From Amycolatopsis lurida (GTDB lineage Bacteria; Actinomycetota; Actinomycetes; Mycobacteriales; Pseudonocardiaceae): a DNA stretch of 64,000 nt. The stretch is from the NCBI RefSeq assembly GCF_900105055.1, contig NZ_FNTA01000004.1, positions 3,255,501 through 3,319,500 on the forward strand, read 5' to 3'. Below are positions 57,113 through 64,000 of the stretch, one piece after another. Position 1 is the stretch's first letter; the number at the start of each line of letters is the position of its first letter. Under the pieces are notes generated by a model. It searched no databases, was not told the origin of the DNA, and saw nothing but the letters and a program-made list of their open reading frames with translations. The translations under genes were made by a program, and so were the position numbers.

Positions 57113-57718
57113 GTGACCGGGTGGATCGTCGCCATCGTCGCGGTGGCGCTGCCTCTCGTGCTGGCCGCTTGGTGGATCGCCGCCGGGGCGGCGAAGAAAC
57201 GCGGGCTGGCCAAGCTGGCCAAGGAACGGGGCTGGGACTTCTTCAGCGGCGCCCGTCTCGGGTCCTCGGGCGGGCGGCACGAGCAGGCCGCAACGGGTCG
57301 GGCGCCCGCCCCCTTGCGGCGGACCGGCGAGTCGATCGACCAGGCCGTGGTGGGCACGCACCGCGGGGTGCCCTTCGGCGTCTACCGCTACCACCAGCCG
57401 GGTGCCGGGTTCCGTCAGGACGGCACCCGGGAGTCCGGTTCGCTGCGGACGGTCGTGCACGTCGAGGTGGGGACGGCCATGCCCGACTGCACGCTCTCCA
57501 TCAGCGGATCCGAAGTGGACTGCTCGAATCCCGGATTCGTGCTGCGGCCCGAGGTCCGCGAATGGCTGCTGGCGAACGTCGGCCGGTGCCGCGAGTTCCA
57601 CACGTCCGGCCGGACGGTGGCGGTGGTGCCGAAGTCGTTGCCGAGCGGGCCCAGGCTCCTGCGCACCTTGGACTACCTGACCGACGTCGCCGGCCAGGTA
57701 CCCCTCAATCGCGTTTAG
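57113..57718 (+). CDS. Membrane-anchored protein of unknown function (201 aa)
   Basis: An N-terminal TM helix (GWIVAIVAVALPLVLAAWWI), a basic segment, then a soluble domain (YRYHQPGAGFRQDGTRESGS) with two cysteines. No family recognised. It is the last gene of the EspL-like cassette and may anchor or protect against the WXG-type protein; inferred only. The final codons (N-R-V-stop) lie inside the repeat at 57709-57737. Confidence 0.75.
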   Translation: MTGWIVAIVAVALPLVLAAWWIAAGAAKKRGLAKLAKERGWDFFSGARLGSSGGRHEQAATGRAPAPLRRTGESIDQAVVGTHRGVPFGVYRYHQPGAGFRQDGTRESGSLRTVVHVEVGTAMPDCTLSISGSEVDCSNPGFVLRPEVREWLLANVGRCREFHTSGRTVAVVPKSLPSGPRLLRTLDYLTDVAGQVPLNRV

Positions 57719-57737
57719 CGGGCTAAACGCGATCCGG
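57709..57737. repeat. Palindromic repeat supplying stop codons to two convergent genes
   Basis: TCGCGTTTAGCGGGCTAAAC followed by GCGATCC. Both the plus-strand gene (57113-57718) and the minus-strand gene (57723-58223) end ...R-V-TAG inside this one palindrome. Confidence 0.92.
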
Positions 57738-58223
57738 CACGGCCGGGGCCAGGGACTTCGCGAAGTAGTGATGCGCGAAGGGGTCGTCGTTGAAGGGCTC
57801 GACCGTCTCGTAACCGAGGCGCGCGTACAGGGCCCTCGCCTCGACGAGGTCGTCGCGGGTGTCGAGGCGGATCAGCGTGGCGCCGAGGCCGCGGGCGACG
57901 TCTTCGGCGGCGGCCACGAGCAGCGCCGCGCCGCCCTTGCCGCGTTCGGACTTCCGCAGGAAGACGCGTTTGAGTTCGGTGATCTCGGGCGTCATCACCC
58001 GGAGCCCGGCACAGCCCGCGAGCACCCCGTCGCGCCACGCGAGAAGGAAGGCACCGGTCGGCGGGACCATGTCCCTGCTGTGCTGCTCCTCGAGCAGGAC
58101 GTCGAGCTCGTCTTCGGTGACCTGGCGCTCGTAGTAGCGGGACGCGATCTCGTCCAAGTACTCGCGCAGCAGCTGGGCGGCGTCCGGGTGATCGACGGGG
58201 GTGACTTCAAAGATCCAGGTCAT
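57723..58223 (-). CDS. GNAT family N-acetyltransferase
   Basis: A 166-residue GCN5-type acyltransferase with the acetyl-CoA-binding VFLRKSERGKGGAALLVAAA and the C-terminal ARALYARLGYETVEPF. Substrate unknown. ATG 58223 starts MTWIFEVTPVDHPDA; a longer frame from 58250 is possible. The stop codon is within a palindromic repeat. Confidence 0.9.
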   Translation of the reverse strand: MTWIFEVTPVDHPDAAQLLREYLDEIASRYYERQVTEDELDVLLEEQHSRDMVPPTGAFLLAWRDGVLAGCAGLRVMTPEITELKRVFLRKSERGKGGAALLVAAAEDVARGLGATLIRLDTRDDLVEARALYARLGYETVEPFNDDPFAHHYFAKSLAPAVPDRV

Positions 58224-58268
58224 GGCTACATTCTGCCCATCCCTGGCCACCGGTTTTCGCCTGCCGCC

Positions 58269-58299
58269 AGATCGCGATTAGGGGGCTAAACGCAGGTCA
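58269..58299. repeat. Palindromic repeat abutting the MmpS-like gene stop
   Basis: AGATCGCGATTAGGGGGCTA followed by AACGCAGGTCA; the minus-strand gene ends TGA directly joined to the CCTGCG end of the repeat. Confidence 0.9.
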
Positions 58300-58788
58300 G
58301 GAGGGGGCGAGGCGGCCGGCGCAGGTGGCGACCTCGCCCGGGGCCGACTTCTCCGAGGTGACGACGGCGCCGCCCACGGCCACCCGGCATTCGACGGCGC
58401 CCTCGCCCTGCCCCATCAGCTGGACGGTCGGCGGGGTGCCGGTGTTCTTCCACGTGAGCTCTTTGCGCCACGGCAGCCTCACCTGCAGCTCCTGGTGCAC
58501 GAGCCCCAGCCCGTTCGAGTCGTAGACCACGGTCGCGGTCCCCGTCCCGGCCAGCTCGTAGGCGATCCGCCAATCGTTCGACACCGGCTGCGGCTGCGCC
58601 TGGCTGAGCGTCCGCGTGATCGTGCGATCCGGCCCCCGCGACGGCGCGGCCTCGGCCGGCTCGCCGACCACGGCCACGGTCTCGGCCTGCGGCTCCTCAC
58701 CGCCGTTGAGCAGCACCACACAGGTCGCGAGCGCGGCCACCACGATCCCCGCGATGGCGATACGCCCGATCAGTTGTCTGTCAGCCAT
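58297..58788 (-). CDS. MmpS-like membrane-anchored protein
   Basis: A 163-residue protein: one N-terminal TM helix (RIAIAGIVVAALATCVVLLN), a disordered linker and a beta-sandwich MmpS-type domain (RIAYELAGTGTATVVYDSNG; QVRLPWRKEL). MmpS proteins are accessory to MmpL/RND lipid exporters; no MmpL gene lies in the window. GAGGAGA precedes the ATG. Confidence 0.78.
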   Translation of the reverse strand: MADRQLIGRIAIAGIVVAALATCVVLLNGGEEPQAETVAVVGEPAEAAPSRGPDRTITRTLSQAQPQPVSNDWRIAYELAGTGTATVVYDSNGLGLVHQELQVRLPWRKELTWKNTGTPPTVQLMGQGEGAVECRVAVGGAVVTSEKSAPGEVATCAGRLAPS

Positions 58789-58805
58789 CTGTTCTCCTCG
58801 CCGAA

Positions 58806-58837
58806 GCGGCGGCGCGGCCCGAGAGCCGCGCCGCCGC
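58806..58837 (-). terminator. Hairpin downstream of the 77-residue secreted protein gene
   Basis: GCGGCGGCGCGGC, CCGAGA loop, exact 13-bp complement; 6 bp after the stop at 58843. Confidence 0.7.
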
Positions 58838-58842
58838 GGAAG

Positions 58843-59076
58843 TCAGGACGGCAGCAGCCGGCCGGGGACGCCGTTGAGGGACTGGATGAGGCCAAGCACC
58901 GGGACGCCGAGCGGCGCGAACGTCCAGATGTTGTGGAGGTCGCTCGTGTCCGGTTCGTCGACGACCACGACATCGTTCGGGGCGTCCTGCGCGGCGAGCG
59001 CCGGAGCGGCCGAGCCGAGCACGACGAGACCGGCGAGCGCCGCGCCGGTGACCGCGCGGACGAAGGTCTTCTTCAT
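58843..59076 (-). CDS. Small secreted protein (77 aa)
   Basis: A signal peptide (MKKTFVRAVTGAALAGLVVL, cleavage after ALAA) and a mature part of about 48 residues (NIWTFAPLGVPVLGLIQSLN) without cysteines. No family recognised. AAGGAGA upstream. It lies next to another small secreted protein of similar design. Confidence 0.75.
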   Translation of the reverse strand: MKKTFVRAVTGAALAGLVVLGSAAPALAAQDAPNDVVVVDEPDTSDLHNIWTFAPLGVPVLGLIQSLNGVPGRLLPS

Positions 59077-59102
59077 GAGATTCTCCTTTGCTGGTAACGG
59101 TT

Positions 59103-59327
59103 TTACGAAATCGGCGTGATGATCCCGTAGATCGGGGCGAGGACGTCGGTGGGCACGGGGACGGTCGGGCCGAGCAGTCCGCCGAGGTCGACGCCGGGGA
59201 TCAGCCAGAGCGCCGGATCGCCGCCACCGGTCGGCAGGGGGTCTGCCGAGGCGACCCCGCCGGCGAGTCCGGACAGCGCGCCCGCGACGGCGAGCGGCAG
59301 CAGCACACGGGCCGCGATTCGTTTCAT
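59103..59327 (-). CDS. Small secreted protein (74 aa)
   Basis: A signal peptide (MKRIAARVLLPLAVAGALSG, probable cleavage after ASA) and a mature peptide rich in Pro/Gly/Leu (GGLLGPTVPVPTDVLAPIYG). Unrecognised. AGGGAGAAG upstream. Probably co-transcribed with the 77-residue gene and downstream of the multi-TM protein. Confidence 0.72.
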   Translation of the reverse strand: MKRIAARVLLPLAVAGALSGLAGGVASADPLPTGGGDPALWLIPGVDLGGLLGPTVPVPTDVLAPIYGIITPIS

Positions 59328-59364
59328 TTCTCTTCTCCCTTTTCTTTCGGTGAAATCGGATCGT

Positions 59365-61113
59365 TCACCGCAGTACCGAGCTGACCGGCACGATCGTGCC
59401 GTCGGGGATCCATTGCCCCGCGTAGTTCCGATCGGCGATCATCCCGACGGCGTGCGGTTCGCCCGGGTACATCGGCATGGCATTGACCTGCGCCGCGGCG
59501 AAGATCTGGACGTCGCCGTTCACCGACCTCCACTGGTCGCCCAGCCAGCTCCGGAACCCGCCGAGCGTGGGGCTTTCGCCGCCGAAGGCGTTGCCCGCGG
59601 CGACCGCGAAACTCACGGCGACCTGCTCGCGCGGGTCGAACCTCAGCGGCACCGAAGAACTCGCGACGGAGTTGACGATCGGCCCGTTCAGGAGCCAGGG
59701 CGCCAGGTACAGGCCGTATTGATGGGTCGGCTTGAGCCGTTGGGACTCGGCCGCGCGGGTCATCGCCGTGTAGCCGCCGGCCCAGCCGGACACGACGACC
59801 AGCGCGGTGTTCGGCCCTGCCTCGGTTTGCACCGGCAGACCGGAACGCGCGGCGGTCTCTCGGACCAGCTTCGCGGCGGCCACACCGCGCCGAGAAGTGT
59901 CCTCGACGAGCGTGAGCGCGGAAGGCTTGCGCCCGGCGAGGAATTCGACGAGCTTGACGAGAGAACCGCTGTCCTCATTCGAAAGCGCGTCCGCCGGGCA
60001 TGAGGTGAGGACTTCGCGGCGGTCGGCGACAAGGCCGCCCAGCGCCGCCGAAGCACACTCGGGTGCATCCGCGTCCTCGATGGCGGGGCCCGGCTCGTCC
60101 CCCGCGTCGACCTCGATCTTCGTCTTTTCCTCGCCGCGGCCGATGACGAGGTCGCTGCGGCCCTTCGGCAGGTCGACCTCGGCCCAGGTGCCCTCGGCGC
60201 CTGGGCGCACGATGGCCTTGGCGATCAGGCCACCTTCGATTCCGGCGGACAGGTCTTCTCCCGCGCTCGCGGGGAAATGGACGAGGTTCTTGCCAGGCCG
60301 CTGCGGACTCACCAGTACGGGCAATCGCTGTTCACCGAGGGAGGCCTCGGCGAGCAGCGCGACACCGGGAACCGGAAGCTCGGGTGGTTTGGGAATGGCC
60401 GCGAGGGCGCTCCACGCAATGAAGGCAACGGCCACGGCGACCGCGCCGAACCGGTAGACACGCGTGGAATCGTTGCGGGAGAAGAAGAAAACTGCGGCGA
60501 GCGGCAGCACAGCGGTCACCAGCAACGTGAGGCCGAAGAGGGTGCCGTAGATCCGGCGGTCGAACCCGAGCCCCGAGGTGAACAGCTGGACAGCGCCGGC
60601 GACGACGAGAAGCCCGCCCAGCGTCAGGGAAAGCGGGCCGAGCCGGAAGTTCGTCTGGCGCCATCGCTCGGCGGGAACCCAGACAGAGAGAACGGAGACG
60701 CCGAACCACAAGGCCGCGGCCGCGACGTAGACGGTGTCGATGGCGAATTCGACACCTGTCCGCCCGAGCGAGGTTTCGAGCACCACCAGCGCGGCGAGCG
60801 CGAGAGCGGCCCAGCGGCCTGCCGACGGCCTGCGGATCAGGACGGGAATAGCCAGCGCGAGCACGAGATGCACGATCAACGCGATGACGTTGACATCGGT
60901 CGCGAAGGCGGAAACCGCGGCCAGCGTGGCGGAAACCCCGCCGAGTACGGCGATCGTGAGATGGAGCCGTCGGGGCAGCTCACCCACCAGCGGGCGCAGG
61001 ATCCCTGTGCCCGCGAGGAAAGCGGTTGCCAGCAGAAGTCCGAGCCGAAGCAGGACGAGGGCGATGTCGGCTCCGGCCGAACCCGAGCTAGCCGGTATGA
61101 CGTGGTGATCCAT
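59365..61113 (-). CDS. Multi-TM protein with extracytoplasmic C-terminal domain (582 aa)
   Basis: About eight TM helices in residues 1-250, whose layout (LLRLGLLLATAFLAGTGILR; FIAWSALAAIPKP) loosely recalls CopD-type copper membrane proteins. A large soluble C-terminal region with two cysteines (PECASAALGG, LTSCPADALS) follows. I do not recognise the family. GGAGAAGG precedes the ATG. It follows the SBP56-like secreted protein on the same strand, separated by a hairpin, so the two may act together outside the membrane. Confidence 0.75.
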   Translation of the reverse strand: MDHHVIPASSGSAGADIALVLLRLGLLLATAFLAGTGILRPLVGELPRRLHLTIAVLGGVSATLAAVSAFATDVNVIALIVHLVLALAIPVLIRRPSAGRWAALALAALVVLETSLGRTGVEFAIDTVYVAAAALWFGVSVLSVWVPAERWRQTNFRLGPLSLTLGGLLVVAGAVQLFTSGLGFDRRIYGTLFGLTLLVTAVLPLAAVFFFSRNDSTRVYRFGAVAVAVAFIAWSALAAIPKPPELPVPGVALLAEASLGEQRLPVLVSPQRPGKNLVHFPASAGEDLSAGIEGGLIAKAIVRPGAEGTWAEVDLPKGRSDLVIGRGEEKTKIEVDAGDEPGPAIEDADAPECASAALGGLVADRREVLTSCPADALSNEDSGSLVKLVEFLAGRKPSALTLVEDTSRRGVAAAKLVRETAARSGLPVQTEAGPNTALVVVSGWAGGYTAMTRAAESQRLKPTHQYGLYLAPWLLNGPIVNSVASSSVPLRFDPREQVAVSFAVAAGNAFGGESPTLGGFRSWLGDQWRSVNGDVQIFAAAQVNAMPMYPGEPHAVGMIADRNYAGQWIPDGTIVPVSSVLR

Positions 61114-61140
61114 GGGACCTTCTCCGAACAGATCGGCGGA

Positions 61141-61175
61141 GCCGTGGGTGACGGGGCGCGCCCGCCACCCACGGC
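61141..61175 (-). terminator. Intercistronic hairpin after the SBP56-like gene
   Basis: GCCGTGGGTG, 15-nt loop with its own GGGCGCGCCC symmetry, then CACCCACGGC. It could partly terminate or stabilise the upstream message. Confidence 0.55.
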
Positions 61176-61193
61176 CTTCCGCGCCGAGCAGGG

Positions 61194-63038
61194 TTACTTG
61201 AGATCCGCGTCCGCCACGACGAACAGTTCGGAGTGCGGCTTGGCGTTGCCGAAGGACCCGTGCGGCCAGGTCTTCCGGTTGAAGTTGATCCCGACCTGTC
61301 CGGTGAACTCGTCCCGGAAGTTCTGGTCGACCGCGACCTTTCCGTCCTCGCCGAGATTCAGCAGGTTGACCTTGTGGTCACCGTCCAAACCGGACCGTGC
61401 GACGAAGTAATTCGACACCGCGAGGTGCTGTGGCTTGTCGGTTTCGTGGTAGTAGCCGTCGTCGCCGAGCACGAAGTTGTCGTACGCGCCCCAGTGCGGG
61501 CCGCCGCCGGGCGTACCCGGGTTGATCGGTGCCGCGCCGACGACGGTCGGCAGGTCGCCGCCACCGCCCTGCTGGGACTTCTCCTTCGTGTCGATCCGGC
61601 CCTTGATGTTCTCGACCTTGTCGCCGGCGGCGACCAGCTTCTGGATGTCGAGGACGTACACGCCGCCGGTGGTGCCGGGGTCGTGCGGGCCGAGGGCGCC
61701 CTTGGAACGGCCGGTGATCGCGCGATAGAGGTACTTGTCGTCGGGGCTGGTCTGGATCCAGCCACCGTTGGAGCCACCGCCGTTGGAGTCGTTGCTCGGA
61801 TGGATCGCCTTGTTGGCGGCACCGTCGTCGAACACCTGGATCCAGTGCGGTTCCTTGGCGGTGATGTCCGGCGTGTAGAACACCGCTCCGCCCTGCATCG
61901 TCTGGGCGAACGCGCCCTTGTGGCCGGGCAGGTTGGTCACCGTGGTCTCCATGACCGCGCGGCTTTCCGCGTGCAGCGGGTCCGCGGGATCGGCGCGAGG
62001 GCCGTCCGGCAGGTACGAGACCGCCTTGAGCTTCGGCTTGTTGCGATCGGAGATGTCCCAAGTGCGGACCGTCGGGCGCCGCAGGTACGGTGACGGCTGC
62101 TTCACCGGGTCGAGGATGATGTTGCGCGGCTCGGCGTAGTCGCTGGTGACCAGGGTGTCGAGATCCTCACGTGCCTGGATGCCGTGCGGGTTGGCGCAGG
62201 TCGGCTTGTCCAGCTGCGGAAGGTTGTCGCACAGCTTCTTGTTGTCGCCCTGCGGTGTGGCCGCCGGGGACTCGGAAAGCACCTGCGCGTTCTGGTCGAA
62301 GCGGACGACCTCACCGGGGCTGCCGGCGAAACCGTTGCCCACGACCGTGGAACCGTTGGCGTAGGTGTGCGGGCCGGGCACGACCGGGCCGCCCATGTAG
62401 GTGCCGTAGGCGGTGCCGTCCTTGAGCACCCAGTACGCGTCCGGCACGGAGCCGCCGAGGGTCTGCGTCGGGAGGCTGACGCCCTTGAGCTTCAGTTGCG
62501 GCAACGCGGAGACATCGAAGGCGTACGTCGCGGCGGCGAACAGCGCGCCGGCGTAGATCGTGTCTCCCTTGTGCCACACGTATTGCATGTGGTGCGGCTC
62601 GTTCTCGACGAGTGGTCCGACGGTGGCGGTGTTGACGACCTTGCCGTACGTCGGCGAACCCTGCGTCGCGTCGATCACGGCGAGGAAGTCCGGACCGGGC
62701 AAGGCGTTCTTGATCTTGTTCAGGCCGCCGCCGAGCGAACCCGGAAGGTTCTTGATGTCCTTGACCAGGGTGTCGGCGATGTTCTCGTCACCGGCCCAGA
62801 CCAGCAGCCACTTCTTGCGCTTGCCGTCCGCGCTCCGGGATGCCGCGACGTCCTTGGACACCAGGTGGTTCTGAACCCAGTACTCCTTGCCGTCGGCCGC
62901 CTTCTTCGCGTCCTTGACGACCTGGACGTCGGCGTAGGCGCTCGTCGTGGAGCCGGTGTAGGTCACCGTGCCCACGGCGAGCGCCGCCGCCAAGGCGCCG
63001 ATCACCACTTTTCGCCACTTGGGCGAGTTGGATAGCAT
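61194..63038 (-). CDS. Secreted SBP56-like beta-propeller protein
   Basis: A 614-residue exported protein (signal peptide about 1-36, ending TTSAYA). Motifs resemble the selenium-binding protein 56/methanethiol oxidase family: EPHHMQYVWHKGDTIYAGAL, NPHGIQAREDLDTLVTSDYA, RTWDISDRNKPK and the C-terminal KPHSELFVVADADLK. Several histidines recur in these motifs and could hold a metal (copper in methanethiol oxidases, established for that family). The enzymatic role here is inferred. GGGAGAAAG precedes the ATG. Confidence 0.78.
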   Translation of the reverse strand: MLSNSPKWRKVVIGALAAALAVGTVTYTGSTTSAYADVQVVKDAKKAADGKEYWVQNHLVSKDVAASRSADGKRKKWLLVWAGDENIADTLVKDIKNLPGSLGGGLNKIKNALPGPDFLAVIDATQGSPTYGKVVNTATVGPLVENEPHHMQYVWHKGDTIYAGALFAAATYAFDVSALPQLKLKGVSLPTQTLGGSVPDAYWVLKDGTAYGTYMGGPVVPGPHTYANGSTVVGNGFAGSPGEVVRFDQNAQVLSESPAATPQGDNKKLCDNLPQLDKPTCANPHGIQAREDLDTLVTSDYAEPRNIILDPVKQPSPYLRRPTVRTWDISDRNKPKLKAVSYLPDGPRADPADPLHAESRAVMETTVTNLPGHKGAFAQTMQGGAVFYTPDITAKEPHWIQVFDDGAANKAIHPSNDSNGGGSNGGWIQTSPDDKYLYRAITGRSKGALGPHDPGTTGGVYVLDIQKLVAAGDKVENIKGRIDTKEKSQQGGGGDLPTVVGAAPINPGTPGGGPHWGAYDNFVLGDDGYYHETDKPQHLAVSNYFVARSGLDGDHKVNLLNLGEDGKVAVDQNFRDEFTGQVGINFNRKTWPHGSFGNAKPHSELFVVADADLK

Positions 63039-63903
63039 TCTTTCTCCCTGTTTTCGCTAGCGAAGCGCCAGACAATTGGCACACCTCTCCCTTTTCGTGC
63101 AGGCGTCTCCACCGCGGATCGAAGGGAAAGCAATCAGCCGCCGGTTCCACCTGGGAACCGTTGCGGCACAGTGGAAAGCGTCAGCGTACGAGGAAATGTC
63201 ACAGCCGTTGTGAATACGCTGATCGAGTAAGCCCGGAAAGGGTCAGGAATACATACACAGCGCGCTGGCTTGCTGCCGCAAGTCAACGTGCCGGCGCCAC
63301 ACCAAGGCGACTGGGGATTGCATGGGCGAAATACTCGTGTGAAGCCGTTGGAGTGTCAATCTCGTGATCAAAGAATGAGACATGCCACGGCAGAGTGAAT
63401 TTCCCACGATGCGGATAGGCCGTTGAGCCGTATGGGTGGCGGTTTTCCGAGTATTGGGAATTAGGCCACCTGGGCGCACTACCGCACGTCACAACGGACC
63501 AGTAACCCACATCCAACCCAGCCGAGGCCGTTATGGTTTCGTTACGCTTTCCCGGGAACTCTGCTGCGTCCCGGGCCCTACGAGGCGGCGCGAGCGATCC
63601 GATACCGGGACTTCGTCGCGAGAAGAGGCCAAGGCGAACGGGCCCAGTCGAGGCAGCCGACCCCCGCACTCGCCGAGGCGTGGTGGCGCCCTTCCCGAAC
63701 ACCCGCTGACCTGCGGCCCCTCCGCCGGATCGCGATTAGGGGGCTAAACGCAGGTCGAGCGAAGAGGCGGGCGGCGGGCGGGCAGATCGCGATTAGCCCG
63801 CTAAACGCAAGAGGCCACCGGATCGCGTTTAGGAGGCTAAACGCGGTCCGGTGGCATCGGGCGCGGGCAGGTGACAGATCGCGATCAGGGGGCTAAACGC
63901 AGG
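63039..63903. other. Gene-poor region with repeats
   Basis: 865 bp without a convincing gene. 63240-63560 is noticeably less GC-rich than the rest. A TTCGCTAGCGAA palindrome (63053-63064) lies just upstream of the SBP56-like gene. Four palindromic repeats occupy the right end. Confidence 0.6.
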
Positions 63904-63907
63904 TCAG
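63727..63907. repeat. Cluster of four palindromic repeats
   Basis: 63727-63756 (ATTAGGGGGCTAAA), 63783-63810 (ATTAGCCCGCTAAA), 63819-63850 (TTTAGGAGGCTAAA within a near-perfect palindrome) and 63875-63907 (ATCAGGGGGCTAAA, abutting the stop of the partial gene). Confidence 0.9.
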
Positions 63908-64000
63908 TCGGCCTGGTGGCGACGGCGGCGCGAGGTGAAGACCAGACCCGCGCCGAGTACCAGGGTGGCCAGGGCGAGGGCCCCGAGGCCGAGGACGTCG
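63904..64000 (-). CDS. Partial gene, C-terminal membrane anchor
   Basis: Only the last 31 codons are seen: a hydrophobic helix (LGLGALALATLVLGAGLVFT) followed by the basic tail SRRRRHQAD. This is the usual end of a surface or secreted protein with a C-terminal anchor. Function cannot be told. The stop codon TGA joins directly to a palindromic repeat. Confidence 0.65.
   Translation of the reverse strand, partial: DVLGLGALALATLVLGAGLVFTSRRRRHQAD

Noticed and set aside
63283-63702. A 139-codon minus-strand frame in the gene-poor right end
   Set aside because: No ribosome-binding site, no codon-position bias visible, and composition unlike the genes around it.

Overview
The window is chromosomal DNA of a high-GC Gram-positive bacterium. 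GC-rich third codon positions, many GTG starts, a complete ESX-4-type type VII secretion system (T7SS) and the gene order glmM-rpsI-rplM-[ESX-4]-truA-rplQ-rpoA-rpsD-rpsK-rpsM-rpmJ-infA point to an actinomycete, probably a Pseudonocardiaceae member such as Amycolatopsis. The genus is inference; the synteny with the mycobacterial ESX-4 neighbourhood is from memory of that locus.

Layout. 1-7.1 kb: two paralogous T7SS-type cassettes (a small helical protein followed by a larger WXG-type protein), one cut by the window edge. They flank a fatty acyl-AMP ligase/acyl carrier protein pair and a shortened P450. 7.1-9.7 kb: glmM, rpsI, rplM. 9.9-11.6 kb: a lipoprotein and a DUF4333 membrane protein. 11.7-28.3 kb: the ESX-4-like system, with two WXG100 proteins, an Rv3446c/Hsp70-like protein, EccC, EccD, mycosin, a WXG-domain protein, an EspC-like protein, EccB, EccE and an EccE-linked protein. 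28.5-34.4 kb: a DUF559-type protein, truA and the alpha operon. 34.9-37.5 kb: map-adk-secY. 37.9-39.3 kb: a LysE exporter and a membrane protein that separate secY from rplO. 39.6-54.0 kb: spc, S10 and str operons, all on the minus strand. 54.9-57.7 kb: an ESX-associated four-gene cassette (YbaB/EspL-like, EspC-like, WXG-type, membrane protein). 57.7-64 kb: a GNAT enzyme, an MmpS-like protein, two small secreted proteins, a multi-TM protein, a secreted SBP56-like propeller protein and a partial surface protein.

The most unusual content is a dispersed palindromic repeat present in 34 recognisable copies. Its core is TTTAG-SSSS-CTAA, with a GACCTGCG-like side on one flank and a CGCGATCYGG side on the other. 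It lies between genes, often touching stop codons, and also inside six protein-coding genes (seven copies). Four intragenic copies sit in the naturally open reading frame (encoding xSPLxx). The other three sit in frames where the consensus would create a stop, and each carries a substitution exactly at that stop codon. This resembles Rickettsia palindromic elements and I do not recognise the family. It is absent from the 15 kb of ribosomal, tuf and fusA genes.

Other observations worth following are a 61-codon gene-like frame between rpsM and rpsK, a truA that seems to lack any ATG/GTG/TTG start, a collagen-like N-terminus on EccE, and a 17-bp box shared upstream of the two paralogous T7SS cassettes.
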